A model generated the notes under the pieces. That model saw only the letters and a list, made by a program, of their open reading frames with translations. It searched no databases and had not been told where the DNA came from. This document shows, one piece after another, positions 9,233 to 17,922 of a stretch of 64,000 nt of DNA. Both the position numbers and the translations under genes were made by a program. Numbering within the stretch: position 1 is the stretch's first letter; each line of letters opens with the position of its first letter. The DNA lies in contig NZ_AUGD01000003.1 in the NCBI RefSeq assembly GCF_000426845.1, forward strand, positions 186,001-250,000. The letters are read 5' to 3'. Origin of the DNA: Bradyrhizobium sp. in8p8 (GTDB taxonomy: Bacteria; Pseudomonadota; Alphaproteobacteria; Rhizobiales; Xanthobacteraceae).

Positions 9233-10981
9233 ATGTCATCGTATTCGACACGGCGGACATTTTTCGCCTTCATTGCCACTCTGGCGTTTGGTTTCGCTCC
9301 CGCGACCGCACAGGATGCGCGGCAGGGCTATGTCCCGCCCGCGCGCGACATGGTGCGCGCCGTCGCCGCCGAGCACGGCATGGTGGTGGCGCAGGAGAAG
9401 CTGTCCGCGCAGATCGGCGCCGACATCCTGCGGCGCGGCGGCAATGCGGTCGACGCTGCGGTCGCGACCGGCTTTGCCATGGCGGTGACCTACCCGCGCG
9501 CGGGCAATATCGGCGGCGGCGGCTTCATGGTGATCCATTCCGCCGATCGCAACGAGGACATCACGATCGACTATCGCGAGACGGCGCCGGCCGCCGCCAC
9601 GCCGCAGATCTTCCTCGGCGCTGACGGCACACCCGATGCTGCAAAATCACGCGATTCCGCGCTCGGCATCGGCATACCCGGCACGGTCGCGGGCCTCGCG
9701 CTGGCACTGGACAAGTACGGCTCGGGCCGGTTCACGCTGGCACAATTGCTCGCGCCCGCCATCGCGCTCGCCCGCGACGGCATCATCGTCAACGACGACA
9801 TCGCCGATACGCTGCCGAGCTGGCACCGGCGGCTGGCGCGCTGGCCTGCCTCGGCCAGGATCTTCTCGCGGCCGGACGGCACGCCGCTGGGCGAAGGCGA
9901 CCGACTGGTGCAAGCCGATCTCGCCGAAACACTGTCGGCCGTCGCCGCACAGGGACCACGCGGCTTCTACGAGGGACCAGTCGCGGAGAAACTCGCCAAG
10001 GCGGTGACTGACGCCGGCGGCATCATGACGCCGGCCGACCTCAAGGCCTATCAGCCGGTGATCCGCGCACCGGTGCGCGGCAGCTATCGGGGCTATGACA
10101 TCGTCTCGATGCCGCTGCCGTCGTCCGGCGGCGTGGTGCTCGTCGAGACGCTCAATATCCTCGAAGGCTATCAGCTTGCCGATCTGAAGCAGGGATCGGC
10201 GGCATCCCTGCATCTCTTGATCGAGGCCATGAAGCGTGCCTATGCCGACCGCGCGCGCTATCTCGGCGATCCCGCCTTCGTCAACGCACCGATCGAGACG
10301 CTGATCGCGAAAGATTATGCGTCCAAGCTGCGCGCAGGCATCTCTTCCGAACGCGCCACGCCGTCGAAGGAACTCGTGTCCGCTTCTGCTGGGCCGCGCG
10401 AGGGCAGCAACACCACACATTTCTCCGTCGTCGATGCCCGCGGCAACGCCGTCAGCAACACCTACACGCTGAACTTCAGCTACGGCGTCGGCCTCGTCGC
10501 CGATGGCACCGGCGTACTGCTCAACAACGAACTCGACGATTTCACCGCGGCAGTCGGCGCCTCCAATGCCTATGGCCTCATCGGCTTCGAGGCCAACCTG
10601 CCAGGGCCGGGAAAACGGCCGCTCTCCTCGATGTCTCCGACGATCGTGCTGAAGGAGGGCAAGCCGGTGCTGGTGACGGGCTCGCCCGGCGGCAGCCGCA
10701 TCATCTCGACCGTGCTCCAGGTGATCGTGAACGTCCTCGACTACAAAATGGATGTCGCGGCCGCAGTCGCAGCACCACGGCTGCATCACCAATGGCTCCC
10801 GGACGAGGTGCGCGTCGAGCGCGGGTTCCCCAGCGATGTTCTGGGCGAACTGAAGGCGATGGGTCACCACATCGTCGAACCGATGGGGCAGACATCGGCC
10901 AATTCGATTTGCGTGACAGCGGAGGGACCGCTCGGCGCGGCCGATCCGCGGACGCGCGGCGCGGAAGCGGCGGGGCAGTAG
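9233..10981 (+). CDS. ggt: Gamma-glutamyltransferase, periplasmic
   Basis: 582 residues with a clear signal peptide (hydrophobic core FFAFIATLAFGFAPATAQ, cleavage near residue 27). It is made as a proenzyme that self-cleaves before the N-terminal nucleophile Thr of TTHFSVVDARG, Thr394 in this numbering. The small-subunit motifs PLSSMSPTIV and GSPGGSRII are present. The enzyme cleaves gamma-glutamyl bonds of glutathione and related compounds in the periplasm. ATG 9233 has GGAAG upstream. A glutathione S-transferase lies 1.5 kb downstream, but nothing shows co-regulation. Confidence 0.95.
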   Translation: MSSYSTRRTFFAFIATLAFGFAPATAQDARQGYVPPARDMVRAVAAEHGMVVAQEKLSAQIGADILRRGGNAVDAAVATGFAMAVTYPRAGNIGGGGFMVIHSADRNEDITIDYRETAPAAATPQIFLGADGTPDAAKSRDSALGIGIPGTVAGLALALDKYGSGRFTLAQLLAPAIALARDGIIVNDDIADTLPSWHRRLARWPASARIFSRPDGTPLGEGDRLVQADLAETLSAVAAQGPRGFYEGPVAEKLAKAVTDAGGIMTPADLKAYQPVIRAPVRGSYRGYDIVSMPLPSSGGVVLVETLNILEGYQLADLKQGSAASLHLLIEAMKRAYADRARYLGDPAFVNAPIETLIAKDYASKLRAGISSERATPSKELVSASAGPREGSNTTHFSVVDARGNAVSNTYTLNFSYGVGLVADGTGVLLNNELDDFTAAVGASNAYGLIGFEANLPGPGKRPLSSMSPTIVLKEGKPVLVTGSPGGSRIISTVLQVIVNVLDYKMDVAAAVAAPRLHHQWLPDEVRVERGFPSDVLGELKAMGHHIVEPMGQTSANSICVTAEGPLGAADPRTRGAEAAGQ

Positions 10982-11078
10982 CCGCGTCATTGCATGGCAC
11001 GGGAGCGCAGGCCCGCTAGCTCTCGCTGCCATGCGTGCTACCAATGCGCAGCCTTCGAGAAACTGCCGGGAAACGCAC

Positions 11079-12374
11079 ATGACCACCTCGGATCCGAACC
11101 AGCGCATCGAACGTGCTGAGATCGAGGACACCAGCCTGCTCGCCTTCTATCGCGACATGAACATGCCGGAGCGGCGGACGTTCTGGGCCTGCGCCGCGGG
11201 CTGGGCACTCGACGGCATGGACTTCATGATCTATCCGCTGGTGATCGGCACCATCATCGCCCTGTGGAAGGTCGATGCGGCCTCGGCCGGCCTTGCCGGC
11301 ACGGTCACGCTGCTCGCCTCCGCCATCGGAGGCTGGCTCGGCGGTTATCTGTCCGATCATATAGGGCGGGTCAGGACGCTCCAGATCACGATCATCTGGT
11401 TCTCGTTCTTCTCGCTGATCTGCGCGTTCGTGCAGAGTTTCGACCAGCTGCTGATTGCCCGCGCCTTGCTCGGTCTCGGCTTCGGCGGCGAGTGGGCCGC
11501 CGGTGCGGTGCTGATGGGCGAGGCGATCCGGCCGCAATATCGCGGACGCGCCGTCGGCTCGGTGCAATCGGGATGGGCGGTCGGCTGGGGCCTCGCCGTG
11601 CTGTCGCAGGCGGTCCTGTTCTCACTGATGCCGGCGGAGACGGCGTGGCGCTGGATGTTCGTGATCGGCGCGCTGCCGGCGCTGCTCGTGTTCTACATCC
11701 GCCGGTCGGTCACTGAGCCCCAGATCTCGGCAGAGACCCGCGCAAGACAGGCTGCGAGCGGCGATCGGCCGGCACTCTGGGAAATCTTCTCCGGCCCGAT
11801 CCTCAAGACCACGATCCTGGCGTCTCTGATGGCCACGGGCTGCCAGGGCGGCTACTACGCCGTCACCTTCTGGGTACCGCAGTTCCTGACCAAGGAGCGG
11901 CATCTCTCGATCGTCGGCTCGACTGGGTATCTGGCGACGCTGATCATCGGCTCCTTTATCGGTTATCTCGTCGGTGCGTGGCTCGCCGACCGGATCGGAC
12001 GACGCAATCTGTTTCTGATCTTCTCGATTGGCGCGATGGCGGTCGTGCTGCTTTATACGCAACTGCCGCTGACGAACGAGATTCTCTGGGTGCTCGGTTT
12101 CCCGCTCGGCTTCTTCGCTTCGGGCTATTTCTCAGGGATCGGCGCGTTCCTGACCGAGCTCTACCCGACACGGCTGCGTGGCTCCGGCCAGGGTTTTTGC
12201 TACAATTTCGGTCGTGGCATCGGCGCGCTGTTTCCGTTCCTGGTCGGCGCGCTATCGGCGACGACGTCGCTGGCAAATGCGATCGCGATTTTTGCGGTGG
12301 TGGCTTACGCCGTGTTCTTCATCGCCGCGTTCGCGCTGCCGGAGACGCGCGGACGCGTGCTGTACGCGGATTGA
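11079..12374 (+). CDS. MFS transporter, aromatic acid/metabolite:H+ symporter-like
   Basis: 431 residues and 12 predicted membrane segments. The motif GWALDGMDFMIYPLVIG in the first segment, GGYLSDHIGRVRTL after the second and GFGGEWAAGAVLMGE in the fourth to fifth segments match the sugar/metabolite symporter branch (sialic acid or aromatic acid carriers). I use ATG 11079 (MTTSDP...), not the upstream frame opening at 11031. It follows ggt by about 100 bp on the same strand and could be co-transcribed. The substrate is not identifiable. Confidence 0.85.
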   Translation: MTTSDPNQRIERAEIEDTSLLAFYRDMNMPERRTFWACAAGWALDGMDFMIYPLVIGTIIALWKVDAASAGLAGTVTLLASAIGGWLGGYLSDHIGRVRTLQITIIWFSFFSLICAFVQSFDQLLIARALLGLGFGGEWAAGAVLMGEAIRPQYRGRAVGSVQSGWAVGWGLAVLSQAVLFSLMPAETAWRWMFVIGALPALLVFYIRRSVTEPQISAETRARQAASGDRPALWEIFSGPILKTTILASLMATGCQGGYYAVTFWVPQFLTKERHLSIVGSTGYLATLIIGSFIGYLVGAWLADRIGRRNLFLIFSIGAMAVVLLYTQLPLTNEILWVLGFPLGFFASGYFSGIGAFLTELYPTRLRGSGQGFCYNFGRGIGALFPFLVGALSATTSLANAIAIFAVVAYAVFFIAAFALPETRGRVLYAD

Positions 12375-12384
12375 TCGAGAGGCG

Positions 12385-12483
12385 CCGTTCCGGGGCGCTC
12401 GAACGCGAACCATGGTGCGCGACTGCGCACCTGAGAACCTCGGAATTCCGGGTTCGGTGCTCGGCACCGCCCCGAGATGACGA
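12385..12483. repeat. Dispersed palindromic repeat, family B (degenerate copy)
   Basis: A GTTCCGGGGCGC segment and a GGAATTCCGGGTTC segment face a closing CCCCGAGATGACG, resembling the GTCATTCCGGGG...CCCCGGAATGAC elements at 24311-24402, 36287-36324 and 46048-46144. It lies between the convergent MFS and GST genes. Confidence 0.6.
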
Positions 12484-12492
12484 TGGAAACAA

Positions 12493-13158
12493 TCACCGCC
12501 CGACCTGATACGGTCCGCCCTTCTCCAGCGCGCGCTTGTAGGCTGGCCGCGCATGGATTCGCTCCAGGAATGCCATCGCCTTGGGATGGCCCTGCTCGAG
12601 CCCACCACGCGCTTGGGCTGCTTCCAGCGGAAAGCTCATCTGGATGTCGGCCGCGGTGAATTCGCTGCCGGCGAACCACTCGGCTTTGCCAAGCTCGCCT
12701 TCCCAATAGTCCATGTGCTGCTTGAGCTGCGGATTGACCAGCGCGGTCAGCGCCTGGTTGCAGACCTTGCGCACCAGCGGACGCAGCAGTGCCGGCGCGC
12801 GCTTCGGCATCAGCGTGAATAGGAGCTTGAGCAGCAGCGGCTGCATCGCGGATCCTTCCGCATAGTGCAGCCAATAGGTGTAGCGCAGCCGCTCCGGCGT
12901 GTTCGGTGGGGGGATCAGCCGGCCATTGCCGTAGGTGGCGATGATGTATTCGATGATCGCGCCCGACTCGGCAATGGTGTTGCCGTTGTCGGTGATGACG
13001 GGCGACTTGCCGAGCGGATGGATGGCGCGCAGCTCCTTCGGCGCGCGCATGTCCGGCTGGCGCTGATAGCGCACGATCTCGTAAGGAACGCCCAGCTCCT
13101 CGAGCAGCCACAGCACGCGCTGCGAGCGGGAATTGTTGAGGTGGTGAACGGTCAGCAT
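12493..13158 (-). CDS. Glutathione S-transferase
   Basis: 221 residues with a thioredoxin-like N-terminal domain (LTVHHLNNSRSQRVLWLLEELG, HPLGKSPVI, and the glutathione-binding ESGAIIEYI) and an all-helical C-terminal domain. The Ser-Arg near residue 11 probably supplies the catalytic Ser. It is a cytosolic detoxification enzyme of unknown electrophile. GAGGA lies about 6 bases before ATG 13158. It is transcribed divergently from the DUF2239 gene across a palindrome-rich spacer, so shared regulation is likely. Confidence 0.93.
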   Translation of the reverse strand: MLTVHHLNNSRSQRVLWLLEELGVPYEIVRYQRQPDMRAPKELRAIHPLGKSPVITDNGNTIAESGAIIEYIIATYGNGRLIPPPNTPERLRYTYWLHYAEGSAMQPLLLKLLFTLMPKRAPALLRPLVRKVCNQALTALVNPQLKQHMDYWEGELGKAEWFAGSEFTAADIQMSFPLEAAQARGGLEQGHPKAMAFLERIHARPAYKRALEKGGPYQVGR

Positions 13159-13238
13159 CGTGGATCCTCAAGGCTTGGACGTGGTCGATCCGCCGCGCCG
13201 TTCGTGCCAGCCCGGGAACACATTGTCGAGCCACCGCT

Positions 13239-13291
13239 GCGGGTATTTTCACCCGGATATATTGACGTCGTTAATTTACCCGGGTATTAAA
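13239..13291. promoter_or_regulatory. Candidate operator in the GST / DUF2239 divergent spacer
   Basis: The AT-rich 166-bp spacer contains the palindrome TACCCGGGTA (13277-13286) flanked by TTAAT and TTAA, and a second related half TCACCCGGATA about 27 bp to the left. Two copies of an ACCCGG-type element in a divergent spacer are what a repressor site of the TetR, MarR or Rrf2 kind would look like. No regulator gene is adjacent, so the binding protein is unknown. Confidence 0.5.
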
Positions 13292-13324
13292 GTTGGTAAT
13301 ACGATCAATAGGGTCATGATTCCA

Positions 13325-13903
13325 ATGCACGGGACCTACACAGCTTTTGCCGGCCAGTGCCGGCTGGCCTCCGGTACGGCGGGCGATGTCGCGCTCGCGG
13401 TCAAGCGGGCGACACAGCCGCTGGACCATCCGATCATCATCTTCGACGACGGCACGGGCCGGTCGATCGACTTCGACCTGCGCGGCGACGATCGTGAGGT
13501 GCTGGCGCGGCTGGCGCAGCTCATGCCGCCGGCCGAGACGGCTGAAGCACCCAGCGAGCCACGCGGCCGCGGCCGGCCGAAACTCGGCGTGGTCGCGCGG
13601 GAGGTGACGTTGCTGCCGCGGCACTGGGAGTGGCTCAACGCCCGACCCGGCGGCGCCTCGGTCGCGCTGCGCAAGCTTGTCGAAGAGGCGCGGCGCGCCA
13701 GCGGCGACAAGGATCGCGAGCGTCAGGCGCGTGATGCGGCTTATCGCTTCATGTCGGCCATGGCCGGCGATCTGCCGCAGTTCGAGGAGGCCTCGCGCGC
13801 GCTGTTCGCGGACGACCGGCGGCGCTTCACCGGACTGATAGCCGACTGGCCGGCTGATATCCGCGACCACATCGTCAAGCTCGCCTACAGCGACCGCGCT
13901 TAA
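13325..13903 (+). CDS. DUF2239 family protein
   Basis: 192 residues from ATG 13325; an ATG three codons upstream at 13316 is equally possible. It matches the uncharacterised DUF2239 family, with YTAFAGQCRLASG at the N-terminus and the signature GRPKLGVVAREVTLLPRHW followed by PGGASVALRKLVEEARR. The central part resembles a DNA-binding or stress-type protein but no catalytic motif is visible. There is no signal peptide. It is divergent from the GST gene and 87 bp before the MATE pump, so a link to stress or detoxification is possible but unproven. Confidence 0.8.
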   Translation: MHGTYTAFAGQCRLASGTAGDVALAVKRATQPLDHPIIIFDDGTGRSIDFDLRGDDREVLARLAQLMPPAETAEAPSEPRGRGRPKLGVVAREVTLLPRHWEWLNARPGGASVALRKLVEEARRASGDKDRERQARDAAYRFMSAMAGDLPQFEEASRALFADDRRRFTGLIADWPADIRDHIVKLAYSDRA

Positions 13904-13990
13904 GGCACCGTTCTCATAACCCCATCGACGGCCGGGCCACGCGTGCTTCGCGTGGCAACGGCTTCGCACGTCCTGATGAAAGGCCGATCC

Positions 13991-15340
13991 ATGTCCGCCC
14001 CGAAGCCGCTCTGGACCACGTTCGTCCGCTTCCTCGCACCCCTGATGCTGAGCAACGCGCTGCAATCGCTGTTCGGCACCGTCAGCAACGTCTATCTCGG
14101 CCAGATGATCGGCGTCGACGCGCTCGCCGCGGTCTCGGCCTTCTTTCCGGTGATGTTCTTTCTCTTCGCCTTCGTCATGGGCCTCAGCACCGGCGCCACC
14201 GTGTTGATCGGCCAGGCCTTTGGCGCAGGCGAGCACGGCCGGATCAAGATCATCGCGGGCACGACGCTCGCAGTCGGCCTGCTGCTGTCGATTCCGATCG
14301 CACTGATTGGCGGGCTCTGCAGCCGTGAACTGATGATGGTGCTCGCCACGCCGCCGGACATTCTCGATCAGGCCAGCGCCTATGCGAAGGTCATGCTGCT
14401 GACCATGCCGCTCGGCTTCGTCTTCCTGCTGATCACGGCGATGATTCGCGGCGTCGGCGATGTGCTGACGCCGCTGCTGGCGCTGGCATTGTCGACTGCG
14501 ATCGGCCTGATCCTGACGCCATTGCTGATCCGCGGCACGTCAGGACTGCCGGCGGCCGGAATCATCAGTCCGGCATGGGCATCGGCGATCGCCAACGCGG
14601 CGACGCTGATCGTGCTCGCGATCCATCTGCTGCGAAGGAAGCACGCGCTCGCACCGGACGCTGTCATGATGCGCCATCTTCGGCTTAACGGCGCCGTACT
14701 GCGAAACATACTCGGCATCGGGTTGCCGAGCGCCATCGGCATGATGGCCGTGGCAATCGCCGAGCTGGTGCTGCTGGGGCTCGTCAACAGCTTCGGCTCG
14801 AACGCCACGGCCGCGTACGGTGCCGTCAACCAGGTGATGGGCTACACACAGTTCACGGCGATGTCGATTTCGATCGCGGTTTCGATCCTCGGTGCGCAGG
14901 CGATTGGCGGCGGTGACAGAGCGCGCCTCGACGGCATCGTGCGCGCCGGTCTTGCGTTCAACCTCGTGCTGACCGGCGGGCTGGTGGCGCTGATCTATCT
15001 CGCGCCGCGCGCGGTGCTTGGCATCTTCATCACGGACGGCGCCGTCCTCGATCTGGCAAAAGGGCTGTTGTACATCGCCTTGTGGAGCTCGGTGCCGTTC
15101 GGCCTGGCGACGGTGTTTTCGGGTGCGATGCGTGCTGGCGGCGTCGCCTTCACGCCGATGTTGCTGTCGATCTTCGCGATCGTCGTGATCGAGCTGCCAG
15201 CCGCGGTCATCCTGAGCCGCACGATCGGCATCGACGGCGTATGGGCTGCCTATCCGATCGTGTTCTGCGCCATGTTCGTTTTGCAGATGGGCTATTACCT
15301 CCTGGTGTGGCGCAAGCGGGCGATCCGCCGTCTGATCTGA
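13991..15340 (+). CDS. MATE family efflux transporter
   Basis: 449 residues and 12 hydrophobic segments arranged as two similar halves, with the family pattern PLMLSNALQSLFGTVSNVYLGQMIG at the first helix. MATE proteins export cationic drugs or metabolites using Na+ or H+ gradients. ATG 13991 has GAAAGG at a good distance; the ATG at 13976 is the alternative. It follows the DUF2239 gene on the same strand with no terminator seen, so they may share a transcript. The substrate is unknown. Confidence 0.9.
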   Translation: MSAPKPLWTTFVRFLAPLMLSNALQSLFGTVSNVYLGQMIGVDALAAVSAFFPVMFFLFAFVMGLSTGATVLIGQAFGAGEHGRIKIIAGTTLAVGLLLSIPIALIGGLCSRELMMVLATPPDILDQASAYAKVMLLTMPLGFVFLLITAMIRGVGDVLTPLLALALSTAIGLILTPLLIRGTSGLPAAGIISPAWASAIANAATLIVLAIHLLRRKHALAPDAVMMRHLRLNGAVLRNILGIGLPSAIGMMAVAIAELVLLGLVNSFGSNATAAYGAVNQVMGYTQFTAMSISIAVSILGAQAIGGGDRARLDGIVRAGLAFNLVLTGGLVALIYLAPRAVLGIFITDGAVLDLAKGLLYIALWSSVPFGLATVFSGAMRAGGVAFTPMLLSIFAIVVIELPAAVILSRTIGIDGVWAAYPIVFCAMFVLQMGYYLLVWRKRAIRRLI

Positions 15341-15423
15341 CCGCCAAAGTATTATGACCATCATTAAACGGTGGACCTGTGGCACGCCCTGCGCCACAAT
15401 GGACAAAAGCGACCTCAGGGAGA

Positions 15424-16038
15424 ATGATCTTGACCCGTACCGCCCCGCAATTCCTGTTCGATTTCGGCAGTCCCAACGCCTATCTCAGTCATCTGGCGAT
15501 TCCGGCGATCGAGCAGCGGATCGGGGTCAAGTTCGACTATGTGCCGATCCTGCTCGGCGGGATCTTCAAATCGACCAATAACAAGTCGCCGGCCGAGACG
15601 CTCGCCGGCATCAAGAACAAGCGCGAGTTCCATCGGGTCGAGACCGAGCGCTTCATCAAGCGCTTCCATGTCCAGCCCTATGTCTGGAATCCGCACTTCC
15701 CGGTCAACACGCTGAACCTGATGCGCACGGCGATCGCGGCCGAGCTCGAGGGCGTGTTCGAGCAATACGTCGAGGCCGCCTTCCATCACATGTGGCGCGA
15801 GCCCAAGAAGATGGACGACCCTGAGATCGCCGCGAAGGCGCTGGCGTCCTCCGGGCTCGACGCGCAAAAGCTGTTCGCCCGGGCCCAGGAACCCGACGTG
15901 AAGGGCAGACTGATCAAGAACACCGAGGAAGCGGTGGCGCGCGGCGCGTTCGGCTCGCCGACCTTCTTCGTCGGTGACGAGATGTTCTTCGGCAAGGAGC
16001 AGCTGCGCGAGGTCGAGGAGATGGTGTCGGGAAAGTGA
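15424..16038 (+). CDS. 2-hydroxychromene-2-carboxylate isomerase (DsbA family)
   Basis: About 204 residues. The N-terminal FLFDFGSPNAYLSH, with an active-site Ser in place of the DsbA CxxC, and the later GSPTFFVGDEMFFG are diagnostic of HCCA isomerases, a kappa-class GST-like fold. These use glutathione to isomerise 2-hydroxychromene-2-carboxylate in naphthalene-type catabolism; many genomic homologues have other, unknown substrates. AGGGAGA abuts ATG 15424 but is ideally spaced for the in-frame TTG at 15430, so the true start may be the TTG. No aromatic-degradation cluster is present here. Confidence 0.85.
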   Translation: MILTRTAPQFLFDFGSPNAYLSHLAIPAIEQRIGVKFDYVPILLGGIFKSTNNKSPAETLAGIKNKREFHRVETERFIKRFHVQPYVWNPHFPVNTLNLMRTAIAAELEGVFEQYVEAAFHHMWREPKKMDDPEIAAKALASSGLDAQKLFARAQEPDVKGRLIKNTEEAVARGAFGSPTFFVGDEMFFGKEQLREVEEMVSGK

Positions 16039-16049
16039 AGCGCGCGAGA

Positions 16050-16114
16050 GGCGCGTAGCGAATAGCGGGTGGAAATCGGGCCTGCTATTCGCTACTCCCT
16101 GTTCACCACTCGCC
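16050..16114. repeat. Short inverted repeat, family D, copy 1
   Basis: GTAGCGAATAG (16055-16065) is perfectly inverted by CTATTCGCTAC (16085-16095). A related element sits at 22931-22991, where ATGGCGAGTAG faces CTACTCACCAT. The palindromes fill spacers next to co-directional or convergent genes and do not code. Confidence 0.7.
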
Positions 16115-16136
16115 AGGAATGGAACGGAGCATTTCC

Positions 16137-17060
16137 ATGCGTATCCTCGTCGTCGGCGCCGGCGCCATCGGCGGCTATTTTGGCGGCAGGCTGTTGCAGG
16201 CCGGCCGCGATGTCACCTTCCTGGTCCGACCACGGCGCGCCAACGAGCTTGCGAGCGCGGGCCTCGTCATCAAAAGCCCGAATGGCGATGTGACCCTGAA
16301 AAACCCACCGACCGTGCAGGCGGACGCGCTCAAGGACAAGTTCGACGTGGTGCTCTTGAGCTGCAAGGCGTTCGACCTCGACGACGCCATCAAGTCGTTC
16401 GCCGCGGCGGTCGGGCCGAACACCGCGATCATCCCCATGCTCAACGGCATGAGGCATCTCGATACGCTGGACGCGAGGTTCGGTTCGGAGCGCGTGCTCG
16501 GCGGCCTCTGCGCCATCGCCGCAACCTTGAACGAGAAGCGCGAGGTGGTGCAGCTGCAGCCGATGCAGTCGATCAATTACGGCGAGCGCGACGGCAAGAT
16601 GTCGGACCGGGTGAAGGCGATCGACGAGGCCTTCAAGAGCGGCATCACTGGCGCCACCGCGAGCGAGAACATCATGCAGGACATGTGGGAGAAGTGGGTG
16701 TTCCTCTCCTCGCTCGCGGCATCCACCAGCCTCATGCGCGCCTCGGTCGGCGACATCCTTGCCGCTCCCGGTGGCCGGGATTTCCTGCTCGGCATGCTGG
16801 ACGAGACCAGCGCGGTCGCCACCGCGTCGGGTTATCCGCCGGGTGGCCCTTTCTTCGAACGCGTGAAAGGCAACCTCACCGCCGAGGGCTCGCCGATGAC
16901 GGCCTCGATGTTCCGCGACATCAAGGCAGGCCTGCCGGTCGAGGCCGACCACGTGATCGGCGATCTCATTGCGCGCGCCGATGCCGCCAAGGTGCCCGTG
17001 CCGAAGCTGCGCATCGCCTATACGCATCTGAAGGCGTATGAGAGGCAGCGGGGGAGCTGA
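16137..17060 (+). CDS. 2-dehydropantoate 2-reductase (ketopantoate reductase family)
   Basis: 307 residues with an N-terminal NADP-binding Rossmann motif GAGAIGGYFGGRLL and the ApbA/PanE C-terminal helical domain, including LCAIAATLNEKREV and the Lys of MWEKWVFLSSLA. The family reduces ketopantoate to pantoate for pantothenate and CoA synthesis. Rhizobia often carry several paralogues, so this copy may act on another 2-keto acid. ATG 16137 is chosen over the frame opening at 16119. It converges on the cytochrome c gene. Confidence 0.87.
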   Translation: MRILVVGAGAIGGYFGGRLLQAGRDVTFLVRPRRANELASAGLVIKSPNGDVTLKNPPTVQADALKDKFDVVLLSCKAFDLDDAIKSFAAAVGPNTAIIPMLNGMRHLDTLDARFGSERVLGGLCAIAATLNEKREVVQLQPMQSINYGERDGKMSDRVKAIDEAFKSGITGATASENIMQDMWEKWVFLSSLAASTSLMRASVGDILAAPGGRDFLLGMLDETSAVATASGYPPGGPFFERVKGNLTAEGSPMTASMFRDIKAGLPVEADHVIGDLIARADAAKVPVPKLRIAYTHLKAYERQRGS

Positions 17061-17138
17061 TCTCATTCTCCAATGTCGTCCGGATCGGCGCCTCGCCTGT
17101 CCGGGACAACAATGGAGTTTGCGGCAGCAGCTCAGCTG

Positions 17139-17732
17139 CTATTTCAGATGAGCGAGATAGTGCGAGACGGCAGTGATCTCCTCGTCGCTCATGCGATAGG
17201 CCACATCGACCATCGCAGCGACGCCGTTGCCGATGCGCTGGCCGGCCTTGTAGTCGTGCAATGCCTTGACGAGATATTCCTGGCGCTGGCCGGCGAGCCG
17301 GGCGACGCCCTTGGTGCCGGCATAGCTGTCCGTGTGGCATGAGGCGCAGCGGCGACCGGCAGCCACCTGCGCGCCCTTTTTCGACAGGTCCGGATCCTTG
17401 TCCTCCGGACCTTTCGGCGGCGTGAGCTGCGAGAAGTAAGCGCCGAAATTGCGGATATCCTCGTTGGTCATCTGCTCGACGATCGGCTGCATCTGCTCGT
17501 TCTTGCGCGCACCGGCGCGGAAGAACACCAGCTGCCACTGCAGGAATTGATCGGGCTGGCCGGCGAGCGAGGGAATGTTCTCCGTCTGCGAGATGCCGTT
17601 CGCGCCGTGGCAGCCGGCGCAGGCGGAGGCTTTCTCCTTGATCGCGGCATTGTCGGCGCCGCTCGCGGAGAATGCGCCGAGCGCCAGGAGCGCAACCGCG
17701 CCCATTGCGTGCGAGAGGACTTGTCGGCGCAT
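17139..17732 (-). CDS. Diheme cytochrome c (c4-like)
   Basis: 197 residues from ATG 17732. A signal peptide (SHAMGAVALLALGAFSASGA) sends it to the periplasm. Two CXXCH haem-binding motifs, CAGCH and CASCH, lie in two similar halves, each with a downstream Met-containing loop; this is the cytochrome c4 pattern. It is an electron carrier. It lies directly downstream of the PQQ-type sugar dehydrogenase on the same strand, separated by a palindromic repeat, and so may accept that enzyme's electrons. The open frame upstream to 17807 covers the repeat and is not thought to be coding. Confidence 0.9.
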   Translation of the reverse strand: MRRQVLSHAMGAVALLALGAFSASGADNAAIKEKASACAGCHGANGISQTENIPSLAGQPDQFLQWQLVFFRAGARKNEQMQPIVEQMTNEDIRNFGAYFSQLTPPKGPEDKDPDLSKKGAQVAAGRRCASCHTDSYAGTKGVARLAGQRQEYLVKALHDYKAGQRIGNGVAAMVDVAYRMSDEEITAVSHYLAHLK

Positions 17733-17757
17733 GAGGGAAGATTCCGATCTAGCGATG

Positions 17758-17866
17758 TCGTCATTCCGGGGGCGCGCCCTTGGCGCTGGCCGGGACTCCA
17801 TAACCACGGATCGCGGCTATGGGTTCCGGACTTGCGCGCAAGTGGCGCAATCCGGAACGACAATGA
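17758..17866. repeat. Dispersed palindromic repeat, family B (variant)
   Basis: It opens with GTCGTCATTCCGGGGGCGCG and ends with GCGCAATCCGGAACGACAA, so the two ends pair. Related copies are at 24311-24402, 36287-36324, 46048-46144 and 48489-48595. It fills the spacer between the PQQ-type dehydrogenase and cytochrome c genes and could shape the processing of a shared transcript. Confidence 0.75.
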
Positions 17867-17922
17867 ATCAGACGGAAGGGGCTGCAGCGCCTTGCGGCCA
17901 CCGCAGCCCCATGTCGTACGCG

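Noticed and set aside
15380-15395. Possible sigma-54 promoter TGGCACGCCCTGCGCC before the isomerase gene
   Set aside because: GG-N10-GC spacing fits, but the -12 half lacks the TT and the sequence is also a GTGGC/GCCAC hairpin, so chance is likely.
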